Source: Lachnospiraceae bacterium | GTDB lineage: Bacteria > Bacillota > Clostridia > Lachnospirales > Lachnospiraceae | DNA length: 64,000 nucleotides | Direction of reading: 5' to 3' | Assembly (NCBI GenBank): GCA_016293925.1 | Contig: JAEDCX010000001.1 | Coordinates: 45,134 to 109,133 of the forward strand | Shown: piece by piece, positions 25,948 through 34,193 of the stretch | Layout: each line of letters opens with the position of its first letter | Position numbering within the stretch: the first letter of the stretch is position 1 | Program-made: the position numbers and the translations under genes | The notes under the pieces: model-generated | What the model was told of the DNA's origin: nothing | Database searches by the model: none | Seen by the model: only the letters and a program-made list of their open reading frames with translations

Positions 25948-26886
25948 TTACATATTTTTCCGGATGAAATCCATGACTTTCTCTTCTGCTTCCGCACCGC
26001 CCGCCAACAGGCTGACAGTATGCGCTGCCCCTTCCACGAACAGGGCATCCTTGGATCCGCCGTAGCATGCATAGTTCTCCCGTCCGCAGCTGACCGGAAC
26101 ACTCTCATCCGCTGTTCCATGCAGGAAAAGAGCAGGTATTACGGATTCTTGCAGGGATTGCTGCACAGAATCCTTCATATTGATTCCAAGAACAATTCTG
26201 GCGGTAAGGACCATCGCAGGATTCAGAACGGCTCTGGGGACATGCCATTTCCTGCAGTCCTCCCGCATCTGCTGATACGGGGAATCGAAACCACAGTCCA
26301 GAATCGCTGCACCAACCCGGCTGTTCCCCAGTTTATCCAATGCATAACTGATCGCCGCACATCCCATGGACATGCCATAGAGTAATATGCGCTGGCAGCC
26401 CCGTTTCTCCAGTTCCCGTACCCACTCTATTATATCATACTGTTCCAGAATTCCAAGTGTGGTATACCGGCCTTCACTGTCTCCATGGGCTCTCTGGCAT
26501 ACAAACAGAAGATTATACCCCTGGTCATACAGCAGACTTCCGGCCACAGCCAGCTGGTCAACGGGATCTGCCCGAAATCCGTGGGCAAACAGTACTGTCT
26601 TGTCCGATCCGCAGTCCACATAGCGTCCGGACAACAGAAGACCGTCTCCGCTCTTCACTGCGATGATCCCGCCGGGCAGTTCGTCAATCCGCCTCCTGGC
26701 AGCAAGAATGCGCTCCGCAAAGGGTTCGTAATAGGTCCCTTTCATGGATTCTTCCGTAAGCCGGATGCATTTTTTGCGCCGGAACACCGTGAAAAAACCA
26801 AACACCCCGGGCATATAGATAAACAGAATATATACTGCCAATACGAATGCAGCAGCAATCACGACGTTCAATCCGATTCTCCCCAT
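25948..26886 (-). CDS. Membrane-anchored alpha/beta hydrolase (serine type)
   Basis: This 312-residue hydrolase has an N-terminal helix (VVIAAAFVLAVYILFIYM). The catalytic elbow is LLYGMSMGCAA with Ser intact. The likely acid is Asp in LHGTADESVP and the base His in GAAHTVSL. The fold and the CQRAHGDSEG loop resemble lipase/serine-aminopeptidase S33 hydrolases. The true start is ATG 26886, inside the end of the LRAT-PPTase gene (19-base overlap), which implies translational coupling. An acyl-ester or thioester substrate made by the operon is likely but unproven. Confidence 0.85.
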   Translation of the reverse strand: MGRIGLNVVIAAAFVLAVYILFIYMPGVFGFFTVFRRKKCIRLTEESMKGTYYEPFAERILAARRRIDELPGGIIAVKSGDGLLLSGRYVDCGSDKTVLFAHGFRADPVDQLAVAGSLLYDQGYNLLFVCQRAHGDSEGRYTTLGILEQYDIIEWVRELEKRGCQRILLYGMSMGCAAISYALDKLGNSRVGAAILDCGFDSPYQQMREDCRKWHVPRAVLNPAMVLTARIVLGINMKDSVQQSLQESVIPALFLHGTADESVPVSCGRENYACYGGSKDALFVEGAAHTVSLLAGGAEAEEKVMDFIRKNM

Positions 26887-27935
26887 ATTTTTTTCCCGCT
26901 TCTCAATGTATCCTGATCCAGAATATGGGCAGCCTGCCCATCGTAATAATAGACACAGACTACCGGCAGACGGTCCCCGCATACCGACAGCAGCATCTCA
27001 TCCTGCATGCCGATCCGGTAGGTTATCACATCCCGTCCAACCGTCTGAATTCTGTCCGGTCGGAATCTCGTTCCGTCATATCCCTTGAACAGGCTCTCCT
27101 TCTTCGTCCAGACCGTCAGCAGTTCCTCCACGGATTCCTCCGGGTACGCCTCCCGCTCTTCCGGGGCAAAAACTTTACGTCGCAGGGTTGCCACCTGATC
27201 TGCGTATCGTGTACCTGCCACAGCCAGATTCTCCATATCCACACCAACCGCACCGTTTGACACTGCAACCGCCACCGCACCGTCCGTATGGGTAATGGAG
27301 AACTTCAGTTCCTCACACTGCCATTTTCCATACTTATCCCGGACCAGATCCAATTCGTTCATCTGCATCCGGAAAGAATGCTGCACGGCATATGCAAGTG
27401 TTTTCCATGCAATATACTTCTGCTGTTTCGTCTTCTCATGCCTGACACGTTGGATCTCTTTGTTTCTTGCCTCCGGAATCACATCCTCCACCGTACAATG
27501 CTCCGGAACTGTTGCAATGTATACATCCAGAATCGGACGGCTGTTCCACTTTCTCCGGGCATTCTCTTCCTGTGAACTGCGCCGGATTCCGAACACGCAC
27601 TCATAGGCAAAGTGTTCACAATTGTAATGGATGAAATCATACCCGCCCCGGCCAAGCTTACTACGGGCGTTCTCAACAATCTGCTTCCTCGGATAGCATT
27701 TTCCCGCTTCCTTTTTGTCATACGCTGCCACTTCCACAATATTCCCGCAGGAAAACGTATCAATATCCGTTGCCAGTACCACAATATCCCCGGACTGATC
27801 ACGATATTCCGGGATCGGAGGCAGACCGAACTGAATCACCTCTTCTTCAGACACAAAGATCCCGTAATGCTCGATCGAACCGATATGTACCCGGATCATA
27901 TCCCCCGGTTGACAGGTCGTCGGCCACCATCTCAT
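26868..27935 (-). CDS. LRAT-like acyltransferase fused to Sfp-type phosphopantetheinyl transferase
   Basis: This 355-residue fusion has two recognisable parts. Residues 8-115 resemble the lecithin:retinol acyltransferase (LRAT/NlpC-P60-like) fold: His23 in IEHYGIFV and Cys106 in HYNCEHFAYECVFG match the conserved LRAT pair (THYGIYLG and NCEHFV). Residues about 130-355 are a phosphopantetheinyl transferase: FSITHTDGAVAVAV, GVDMENLA (metal-binding Asp/Glu) and WTKKESLFKGYDG (KExxxK). The second half should arm the adjacent carrier proteins; the first may move acyl groups from phospholipid. ATG 27935 overlaps the carrier-protein stop by 4 bases. I know no characterised protein with this architecture. 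Confidence 0.88.
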   Translation of the reverse strand: MRWWPTTCQPGDMIRVHIGSIEHYGIFVSEEEVIQFGLPPIPEYRDQSGDIVVLATDIDTFSCGNIVEVAAYDKKEAGKCYPRKQIVENARSKLGRGGYDFIHYNCEHFAYECVFGIRRSSQEENARRKWNSRPILDVYIATVPEHCTVEDVIPEARNKEIQRVRHEKTKQQKYIAWKTLAYAVQHSFRMQMNELDLVRDKYGKWQCEELKFSITHTDGAVAVAVSNGAVGVDMENLAVAGTRYADQVATLRRKVFAPEEREAYPEESVEELLTVWTKKESLFKGYDGTRFRPDRIQTVGRDVITYRIGMQDEMLLSVCGDRLPVVCVYYYDGQAAHILDQDTLRSGKKIWGESD

Positions 27936-28189
27936 TGCAGTTTTTCCTCGATATAATCAACCACATTTCCCAGTGTTCTGAAATCGGACATACTGACATT
28001 CTCAAAACGAATGCCAAAGGTTTCTTCCACCGCAATCACAATATACAGGATTCCGATGGAGGTAAATCCGAAATCGGTAGTAAGCTCCCAATCCTCTGTA
28101 CAGCGTTCCACCAGGGCACGGTTTTTCTCATCTGAGGTAATCAATATCTTTTTCAGTTCTTCAACAATCTCACTTCTGGTTAATTGCAT
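27932..28189 (-). CDS. Acyl carrier protein
   Basis: This 85-residue acidic carrier protein has a four-helix ACP profile. The phosphopantetheine serine is in TTDFGFTSIGILYIVIAVEE, close to the usual D-S-L but reading T-S-I. It is clearly not the housekeeping fatty-acid AcpP, which would read DSLD. It starts inside the end of the acyl-ligase gene (10-base overlap) and overlaps the LRAT-PPTase gene by 4. It should be charged with an acyl group by one of the operon's ligases. Confidence 0.88.
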   Translation of the reverse strand: MQLTRSEIVEELKKILITSDEKNRALVERCTEDWELTTDFGFTSIGILYIVIAVEETFGIRFENVSMSDFRTLGNVVDYIEEKLQ

Positions 28190-29694
28190 TTCTTATATCT
28201 CACAATCTTCATACTCGGTGTTCTCTCGAAATCACTTGTCCGGATCTCGATTCGGCTGACCCTCTCATGTCCCTGCTGTTCGCTGTTCACACGATTCAGC
28301 TCCGCCATCATATAGGCATGTTTGTCTTCTGCCTGAATAGCTGCAACCCCTGCCTCACGGGGTACAATCTCCAATGCCAGGATGTGCTGTCCGCCCTCTG
28401 CAATGTCCTCGAATACCTGGGAGGCAGCAACAAAAGGAAGCTCATCGAATCTGGCTTCCAGTACGGCAGGAGAGATATTCTCCCCGTTGGAGAGGATAAT
28501 CAGTTCCTTGATCCGCCCTGTGATATACATGTATCCATCCTCATCGATCCGAACCAGATCCCCGGTACGGAACCAGCCGTCTGTGTAGGGATCCTCATCC
28601 TCACCAATGTAGCCTGTCATCATGTTCCTGCCCTTCAGCCACAGTTCTCCGTTCTCGATACGATACTCCTGGTTCGGGAAGAGCATGCCCACGGAATCCG
28701 TATGGGTGAGGCTCTCCGGATTCCCGGATACCAGATTCGCAGACTCGGTAAGTCCGTACCCTGGCAGAAGCGTAATTCCGTATCTGGCACACTCTGTTAC
28801 CAGATATGGGCTAACCGGTGCCGCGCCGCAGATAATCGTCTTCAGATCCTCTCCCAGCATATTACGCCCGAACTTGCCCGATAATGCCAGCGCCATCTCC
28901 ACAAGTGCCGGAACCACCACCAGAATATTCGGTTTGAACACCGCAATATCGCGGAACATGTCTTTATTATTTCTGCAGATATACAGCGAACTTCCTGTAT
29001 ACAATGACGTCATCAGATTGCGGATCAGACCGAACACATGAGACATCGGCAGTACCAGCAGATATCTCTGGCGGAATACCTCCCGATATCCGTAACAGCC
29101 GTTGACGGTTCCCTGCATCACGGCTTCGTTGGAGAGAAGCGCACCTTTGCTCTGACCCGTGGTTCCGCCGGTGAACATAATCACGCAGGGGGTCTTGCCG
29201 GTACAAGCAACCGCCTCTGTTGCCGTATCGGAGCCGGAAGTAATATCAATTCTTGCCACATGAGGCGCCTGTGCCGCTACCACAGACAGATTGTCGGCAA
29301 GTGCCGGACTGTATACCAATGTCCGGATTCCGAACTTCATACAGCAGCCGAACACTGCGGGTGCCGGCAGCTGCGCCGGCAGAATCACTGCGGTGTATCC
29401 CAGCGTCACAACTGCCATATATGCTTTCACGAAATCATAGCAGTTGGGAGAATAGATTCCCACTCTCACCTGCTCTCCCTCCGTATGCTCCCTCAAAACC
29501 GTGCGGAAAGCGGCCATGTCCTGATCCAGCTTCGCATATGTATATTTCTCCCCGTTATCCTCAATCGCCACATCGGACGCAAATTCCTTACGGCTGCGCT
29601 CCCACATCTGTGTTACGGTTTCAAAATCCTGAATTCTCGCAAAGGTTTCCGGATCCGTGTATTTTGCGAAAATTTCCTTACTTGGTGAATGCAT
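28180..29694 (-). CDS. AMP-dependent acyl-CoA/acyl-ACP synthetase
   Basis: This 504-residue adenylate-forming ligase activates a carboxylic acid with ATP and loads it on CoA or a carrier thiol. The P-loop is VIMFTGGTTGQSKGA, with PGYGLTESANLV, GWFRTGDLVRIDEDG, ITGRIKELIILSNGENISP and the C-terminal lysine region TPSMKIVRYKK. All core motifs are canonical. The ribosome site AGGAGGAAAAAAG is strong. Its 3' end overlaps the carrier protein gene, so loading of that protein is likely. A fatty-acid substrate is inferred from the neighbours. Confidence 0.9.
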   Translation of the reverse strand: MHSPSKEIFAKYTDPETFARIQDFETVTQMWERSRKEFASDVAIEDNGEKYTYAKLDQDMAAFRTVLREHTEGEQVRVGIYSPNCYDFVKAYMAVVTLGYTAVILPAQLPAPAVFGCCMKFGIRTLVYSPALADNLSVVAAQAPHVARIDITSGSDTATEAVACTGKTPCVIMFTGGTTGQSKGALLSNEAVMQGTVNGCYGYREVFRQRYLLVLPMSHVFGLIRNLMTSLYTGSSLYICRNNKDMFRDIAVFKPNILVVVPALVEMALALSGKFGRNMLGEDLKTIICGAAPVSPYLVTECARYGITLLPGYGLTESANLVSGNPESLTHTDSVGMLFPNQEYRIENGELWLKGRNMMTGYIGEDEDPYTDGWFRTGDLVRIDEDGYMYITGRIKELIILSNGENISPAVLEARFDELPFVAASQVFEDIAEGGQHILALEIVPREAGVAAIQAEDKHAYMMAELNRVNSEQQGHERVSRIEIRTSDFERTPSMKIVRYKKCN

Positions 29695-30352
29695 TCTTTT
29701 TTCCTCCTGTAATCAGTTTCTCCAATTCCTGTTCCCGCTCCCGCAGCATTGCCGCCGTCTCTTCGATCTGGGTCATGGAAGGTCTGGCGCCATGCAGCGC
29801 CACAATATCCACCGGCTCTCCGATGGCTATTTTCGTTCTGTTGTAGATATGTTCCCGTTTGTGGATATAGACGGGAACAATCGGTTTCCCGCTCATCACG
29901 CTCATCAGAACCATGCCGGATTTAAACTGATCCAGTCCGTTGTCCGCATCGGTGTTCACATGTCCCTCCGGGAACATGGATACCACTTCGCCGTTCTTCA
30001 GATGATCCGTAATGATACGGAAGGAATCCATTCCGAAATTCTCCTTGTCAATGGGAATGCAATGAAACCCTTTGAAAAGCAAACGCAGCCTGCCCTCAAA
30101 GAAATCCTTGATACAGATAAAATGATGCCTCCTGTACCAGATGGCAAGCATAATCACAACCGGGTCAGAAAAGCCCACATGATTGGAAATCACCAGTGCT
30201 CCGCCCTTGATCTTCTTCTTTGCTTCCGGGTTTGCGTATATTCTTTTGGGACGGAACCACAGGTATCCCGGGATTGCCGTCACCTTTACAAAATCATAAA
30301 ACAGATACCTGATCGAAAACAGGCGTGCTCTTTTGTTACCGTTGTCTCTCAT
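29678..30352 (-). CDS. PlsC-type 1-acylglycerol-3-phosphate O-acyltransferase (second copy)
   Basis: This 224-residue LPLAT/PlsC-family enzyme transfers acyl groups to a lysophospholipid or similar acceptor. The catalytic H-x4-D motif is VISNHVGFSDPVV. The acceptor-binding motif is MFPEGHVNTD, where PlsC proteins usually have FPEGTR. A membrane-binding hydrophobic N-terminal stretch is present. It begins 17 bases before the stop of the first PlsC gene and its end overlaps the ligase gene by 17 bases. The start at 30352 has only a weak site, which suits translational coupling. Confidence 0.85.
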   Translation of the reverse strand: MRDNGNKRARLFSIRYLFYDFVKVTAIPGYLWFRPKRIYANPEAKKKIKGGALVISNHVGFSDPVVIMLAIWYRRHHFICIKDFFEGRLRLLFKGFHCIPIDKENFGMDSFRIITDHLKNGEVVSMFPEGHVNTDADNGLDQFKSGMVLMSVMSGKPIVPVYIHKREHIYNRTKIAIGEPVDIVALHGARPSMTQIEETAAMLREREQELEKLITGGKKNAFTK

Positions 30353-30971
30353 CTAACAGCTTCCCCAACTGAATAATCTTCTGCCGCATTCCTTCCGAAA
30401 CAGCCTTCAGGTTCTCCCGTTCCGTTGCGGCACTGTCCACGAACGCAGTCACATCAATCGGCGTGCCGATGATGACCCGTGCCCGCTTCTTCGTAAAATA
30501 TCCCCCTGCCGTGTACACCGGAATCACCGGTACTCCGGTGGATAATGCAATCAACGCCGCGCTGGATTTGAACAGAAGCGGTCGCTCCTCATCCGCCCTC
30601 GGCAGCCGGCTCTCAGGGAAAATGCCTACCACACCGCCCTTTTGCAGAATGTGCTCCGACTCCGCGACAAACCCGAAATTGCTGCTTTCGCGATCCACGT
30701 AGATTCCGCCCATCGCCCGCAGGAACCTGCCCAGCTTCTTTTTCCGGAACAGAACCTCCGCCATCTGATAGCGCAGGGTTCGTCCAAAAAACACAAAGAG
30801 AAACACCGCATAATCGAATACCGATGTATGATTGGATATAATAATCGCAGGTCCCCGAACCTTCCGGGACTGAATGCGCCTGTCTTCATAATAGATCTTC
30901 GTCCGGAATACCGCTTTCTGCACTGGCCATGCAGTAACTTTCACGAATCCGTTCATCAATCTGCCCGTCAT
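30336..30971 (-). CDS. PlsC-type acyltransferase (first copy)
   Basis: This is a second LPLAT/PlsC-family acyltransferase, 211 residues. The H-x4-D motif is IIISNHTSVFDYAVF and the acceptor motif is GIFPESRLPRADE. The two PlsC proteins share little beyond these motifs, so they probably act at different positions or acceptors rather than being a recent duplication. The start overlaps the stop of the ligase-carrier gene by 4 bases (ATGA). It is likely peripheral at the cytoplasmic membrane face. Confidence 0.85.
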   Translation of the reverse strand: MTGRLMNGFVKVTAWPVQKAVFRTKIYYEDRRIQSRKVRGPAIIISNHTSVFDYAVFLFVFFGRTLRYQMAEVLFRKKKLGRFLRAMGGIYVDRESSNFGFVAESEHILQKGGVVGIFPESRLPRADEERPLLFKSSAALIALSTGVPVIPVYTAGGYFTKKRARVIIGTPIDVTAFVDSAATERENLKAVSEGMRQKIIQLGKLLDERQR

Positions 30972-32956
30972 CTTCTGTTTTCCGCCTCTATATATTCATA
31001 GAAATCCCGCACACTTTTCCGCGTCTCACCCTCCGACACGGGAATTGCCACCCGGTATTCCCGTTCCAGTTCCGTGCACAGTGCAAAATAATCCAGACTG
31101 GTTCCTCCGCAGTCCAGGAAAAAATCAGCCTCGTATCCCACATCCTCCGGTTGCTTTCCTACCGCCGCGGCAAATATCCGGCGGATCGTGCGGATTGTTT
31201 CATCATCCGGAACCGGAACCGCATCGGTATGCTCCCCCGGAACAATCACATGATACTCCCCATTGGCATACTTGCCTGCAATGGATGTTCTTTTTAGTTT
31301 AAAATCATTGTCTTCGATCAGCCGGTCCGTGACAAAGACAATTCTGCTGATCTGCGCCGTCAGATTGATCGCTTCCATGCGCCTTTTCAATTCCTCCTCC
31401 AGAGCAAGGAGTCTCTCGGAAGTCAGATGATCCCGTACCGACACCAGCAGAACCGGTGCCACCCTGTCTCCGGAACGCTCGCCGATCAGACAGACATTCT
31501 CTGCATCCGGCACACGAAGCTTCGGTTCTATCAGATTCGGATTCAGATTCTCCCCCGACGGAGATATGACGATATCGTCCCGCCGGCCGAGAATCACATA
31601 GTGTCCCTTCCTGCATTCCGCCAAATCCCTGGTATGGAACCAGTCTCCGCCCTCGGTGCGGACGCCGTCTTCGATGATATATTTCGCCATTGCCCTGCCG
31701 CGTACCAGCAATTCCCCATCCTCTGCAATCCTGTACTCCATGGAAGAAAAAGGAATCCCGACGCAGCAGCCATTCAAATATTTCGTCCTGCCGCTGAGTT
31801 CTACGGATGTAATCCCGATCTCTGTCATCCCGTAACCATCCGCAAGATGATATCCGATCCCATTGAAAAACTCCATGACCGGTCTGCCAATCGCGCTTCC
31901 TCCGGTAATCATAAACTGCACGCTCTCACCAAACAGATTCATCCGGACCTCCCGGAACGCTCTGCGCTTAAACCAGGTTCCCAGTACGGGAACATCACCG
32001 ATCCGGCATGCGATCCGCAGACCCGTTTCAAACTTCCGGTATGTGGCATCGCCCCGCTCCCGGATTGTCTTCAGTGCCTGCTCATATACCTTCTCCCAGA
32101 ACATGGGAACCGCAAATATATGGGTCACCTTATGCCGTCGGATGGTGTTCACGATCGTCATCGGTGCCATATCATTCAACTGTACAAAGGTTCTGGAGAA
32201 AAAAGAAAACCAGATATACACTGCGATCAATCCGAACACATGATAAAAGGGCAAAAAAGTCAGCAGCTTCAACTGTCCGTCGAAGTGCGCTTTCATCCGT
32301 TTGCATCGCCGGATGATCTGATAGCTGTCATTGATCTGTGCATGAAACTGCTCCGCAGAATAGGCACACACTTTCACATGTTCACTTGTTCCGGAGGACA
32401 TGACCAGTATCTCGGTACCGAAGCTACATCCCTCCGGCATCCCTGTCCCATAGGATGTCTCCGTTTCCGCCGGAGCCTCTGCCGGCTCTGCGACATCTGT
32501 CCCCAGTGCCTCTGCCGGAATCATCCGTACCGCGAAGTGCTTCCCGTCAGAGATGACCGCAACTGCCCCGATCTCCCGGAGAGTTTCCTCCAGTACTTCC
32601 GCATCCAGCCGCAGATTCATCAGCAGCGGCCTGAAACCGGCCGCCAGAATCGCCCAGTAATTCTCGATCCATTCCACACTGTTCTGCATATGAAGGCCAA
32701 CTACCGCATCCTGACCCGCGTCTTCCAGAATGTGACGCAATACGCCTGCCCTTCTGATGACCTCACCGTAAGCCTGCCCATATGTGGTTTTCACAATCCG
32801 GTAGCCTTCGCTCTTCTCGAACAGAATATTCTCTTTTTCGGAAAACATCAGTTCAAACAGAACTGCAAAAGTATGATCGGACTGATTGAAGCGCTTCAGT
32901 TTATGATCCACATATTCATTAATGCTCTTTTCGTTCCCGATATTGTCGATTCTCAT
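30968..32956 (-). CDS. AMP-dependent acyl ligase fused to a C-terminal carrier domain
   Basis: This 662-residue protein is an adenylate-forming enzyme followed by a phosphopantetheine carrier domain. Ligase motifs are VMSSGTSEHVKVCAYS (P-loop), DGYGMTEIG and ILGRRDDIVISPSGENLNP. In the motif normally TGD it reads WFHTRDLAE, keeping Asp but not Gly. The carrier domain occupies the last 75 residues, with its serine in FFLDCGGTSLDYFALC. This gives an acyl-ligase that can load its own carrier, as in lipopeptide starter modules. ATG 32956 follows GGGAAAGG. It is the first gene of the operon. Confidence 0.88.
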   Translation of the reverse strand: MRIDNIGNEKSINEYVDHKLKRFNQSDHTFAVLFELMFSEKENILFEKSEGYRIVKTTYGQAYGEVIRRAGVLRHILEDAGQDAVVGLHMQNSVEWIENYWAILAAGFRPLLMNLRLDAEVLEETLREIGAVAVISDGKHFAVRMIPAEALGTDVAEPAEAPAETETSYGTGMPEGCSFGTEILVMSSGTSEHVKVCAYSAEQFHAQINDSYQIIRRCKRMKAHFDGQLKLLTFLPFYHVFGLIAVYIWFSFFSRTFVQLNDMAPMTIVNTIRRHKVTHIFAVPMFWEKVYEQALKTIRERGDATYRKFETGLRIACRIGDVPVLGTWFKRRAFREVRMNLFGESVQFMITGGSAIGRPVMEFFNGIGYHLADGYGMTEIGITSVELSGRTKYLNGCCVGIPFSSMEYRIAEDGELLVRGRAMAKYIIEDGVRTEGGDWFHTRDLAECRKGHYVILGRRDDIVISPSGENLNPNLIEPKLRVPDAENVCLIGERSGDRVAPVLLVSVRDHLTSERLLALEEELKRRMEAINLTAQISRIVFVTDRLIEDNDFKLKRTSIAGKYANGEYHVIVPGEHTDAVPVPDDETIRTIRRIFAAAVGKQPEDVGYEADFFLDCGGTSLDYFALCTELEREYRVAIPVSEGETRKSVRDFYEYIEAENRR

Positions 32957-32999
32957 GGCAAACCTTTCCCGACATTTTTTGACAAAGACATACAATTTG

Positions 33000-33028
33000 A
33001 TTATACTTCATAACGGAAGAAATGGAAA
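33000..33028 (-). promoter_or_regulatory. Probable promoter of the lipid operon
   Basis: On the minus strand TTTCCA (33023-33028), a 17 bp spacer and TATAAT (33000-33005). The -10 overlaps an 11 bp TATACTTCATA element that recurs at 33071-33081 next to the divergent gene. Confidence 0.6.
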
Positions 33029-33098
33029 GAAGAAAAGTGTGAATCCGGCATGCGTATCGTATCCGGAGAATATACTTCATACCAGAGGGAAGTGAATC

Positions 33099-34193
33099 AT
33101 GAAACAGGACAAAACAATCACATCGAAACGTATAAAACGGCGGATCATAACCATCCTAATCATTATGATCGCTTTTTTCATTATGAATATGATTGCCGCA
33201 CGCATCGTATTCCATTTTATTTTCACAAGATATGAATATGCAGAAAATAATATTGACCGAATCTATTCCGCAGAGGATGCCTCCCTGTATCCAAGAGAGG
33301 ATGTTACCTTTTGCTCCGGTAAAAGTAAGCTGACCGGCAGACTCTACCGGACCGATTCCCCGAAGGGCATTCTGATTCTGGCCCACGGCATGCATTCTTA
33401 TGCGGACCGCTATCTGGATGTCACCGAATTTTTCGTGGATCATGGCTGGGATGTACTTGCCTTCAATATGACCGGCACATACAGCAGTGAAGGCAGGGAT
33501 ACGGTGGGACTGGCGCAGATGAAGTTGGATGTGATTGCAGCCATTCATTATGTACAGGGCAATTCCGAATTGTGTGAACTGCCCATTGTTCTGTATGGTC
33601 ACAGCATGGGAGGTTATGCGGTTGCCACTGCCATTGAGCAGGAAACGGATATTGCCGGCGTAGTATGCCTCTCCGCATTTAACCGCCCTACGGACATCAT
33701 GCGTTCCCAGGCAAAGCAATACGTTGGTATCCTTGCAGATATCTCCTATCCGTTCATGTGGCTTCAGAATACCATTCTGTTCGGCAGCAATGCCAATCGG
33801 AGTGCGGCAGAGGTTCTGAAACATACCGACATTCCGGTGCTGGTCATCTACGGAACCGGAGATGAGGTAATTCCGGAGAAATACGCTCTCTATTCCCACA
33901 AGGATGAGATCGACAATCCGTGTGTTTCTTTCCTGCTGGTAGAACAGGACTATCGCAACGAACACTCTACGCTGTGGCTCACATCCGAATGTGCCAGGTA
34001 TACCCTGGCGGTCCACGAGGAAATGGATGCCCTCGACGACAAATACCACCGTGATATTCCGGACGATGTCTACTCCGAATTCATGAGCAGAGTGGATATG
34101 AGCCGGCTGAATGTGCTGGATCCCACCTTCATGAATATGCTGGATCAATTCCTGACGGAAGCAGTCAAAGCATACCGTGCTTCCGCACTATAA
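33099..34193 (+). CDS. Divergent membrane-anchored alpha/beta hydrolase (S33-like)
   Basis: This 364-residue protein has an N-terminal membrane helix (IITILIIMIAFFIMNMIA) and a hydrolase domain resembling monoacylglycerol lipase/lysophospholipase. The catalytic serine is in LYGHSMGGYAV. Oxyanion region LAHGMHSYADR and acid Asp in YGTGDEVIP are visible, with a His in RNEHSTLW. AGAGGGAAGTGAATC precedes the ATG. It is transcribed away from the lipid operon from a shared 140-base region, so a role in the same pathway is likely. Its 3' end overlaps the HAD gene stop by 6 bases (convergent). Confidence 0.87.
   Translation: MKQDKTITSKRIKRRIITILIIMIAFFIMNMIAARIVFHFIFTRYEYAENNIDRIYSAEDASLYPREDVTFCSGKSKLTGRLYRTDSPKGILILAHGMHSYADRYLDVTEFFVDHGWDVLAFNMTGTYSSEGRDTVGLAQMKLDVIAAIHYVQGNSELCELPIVLYGHSMGGYAVATAIEQETDIAGVVCLSAFNRPTDIMRSQAKQYVGILADISYPFMWLQNTILFGSNANRSAAEVLKHTDIPVLVIYGTGDEVIPEKYALYSHKDEIDNPCVSFLLVEQDYRNEHSTLWLTSECARYTLAVHEEMDALDDKYHRDIPDDVYSEFMSRVDMSRLNVLDPTFMNMLDQFLTEAVKAYRASAL

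Noticed and set aside
24862..26385. 507-codon plus-strand frame antisense to the fakB-like and hydrolase genes
   Set aside because: It crosses two real minus-strand genes and has no recognisable domain or ribosome site.
31427..33013. 528-codon plus-strand frame antisense to the ligase-carrier gene
   Set aside because: His/Arg/Cys-rich shadow product with no motif; the minus strand carries clear adenylate-forming motifs.
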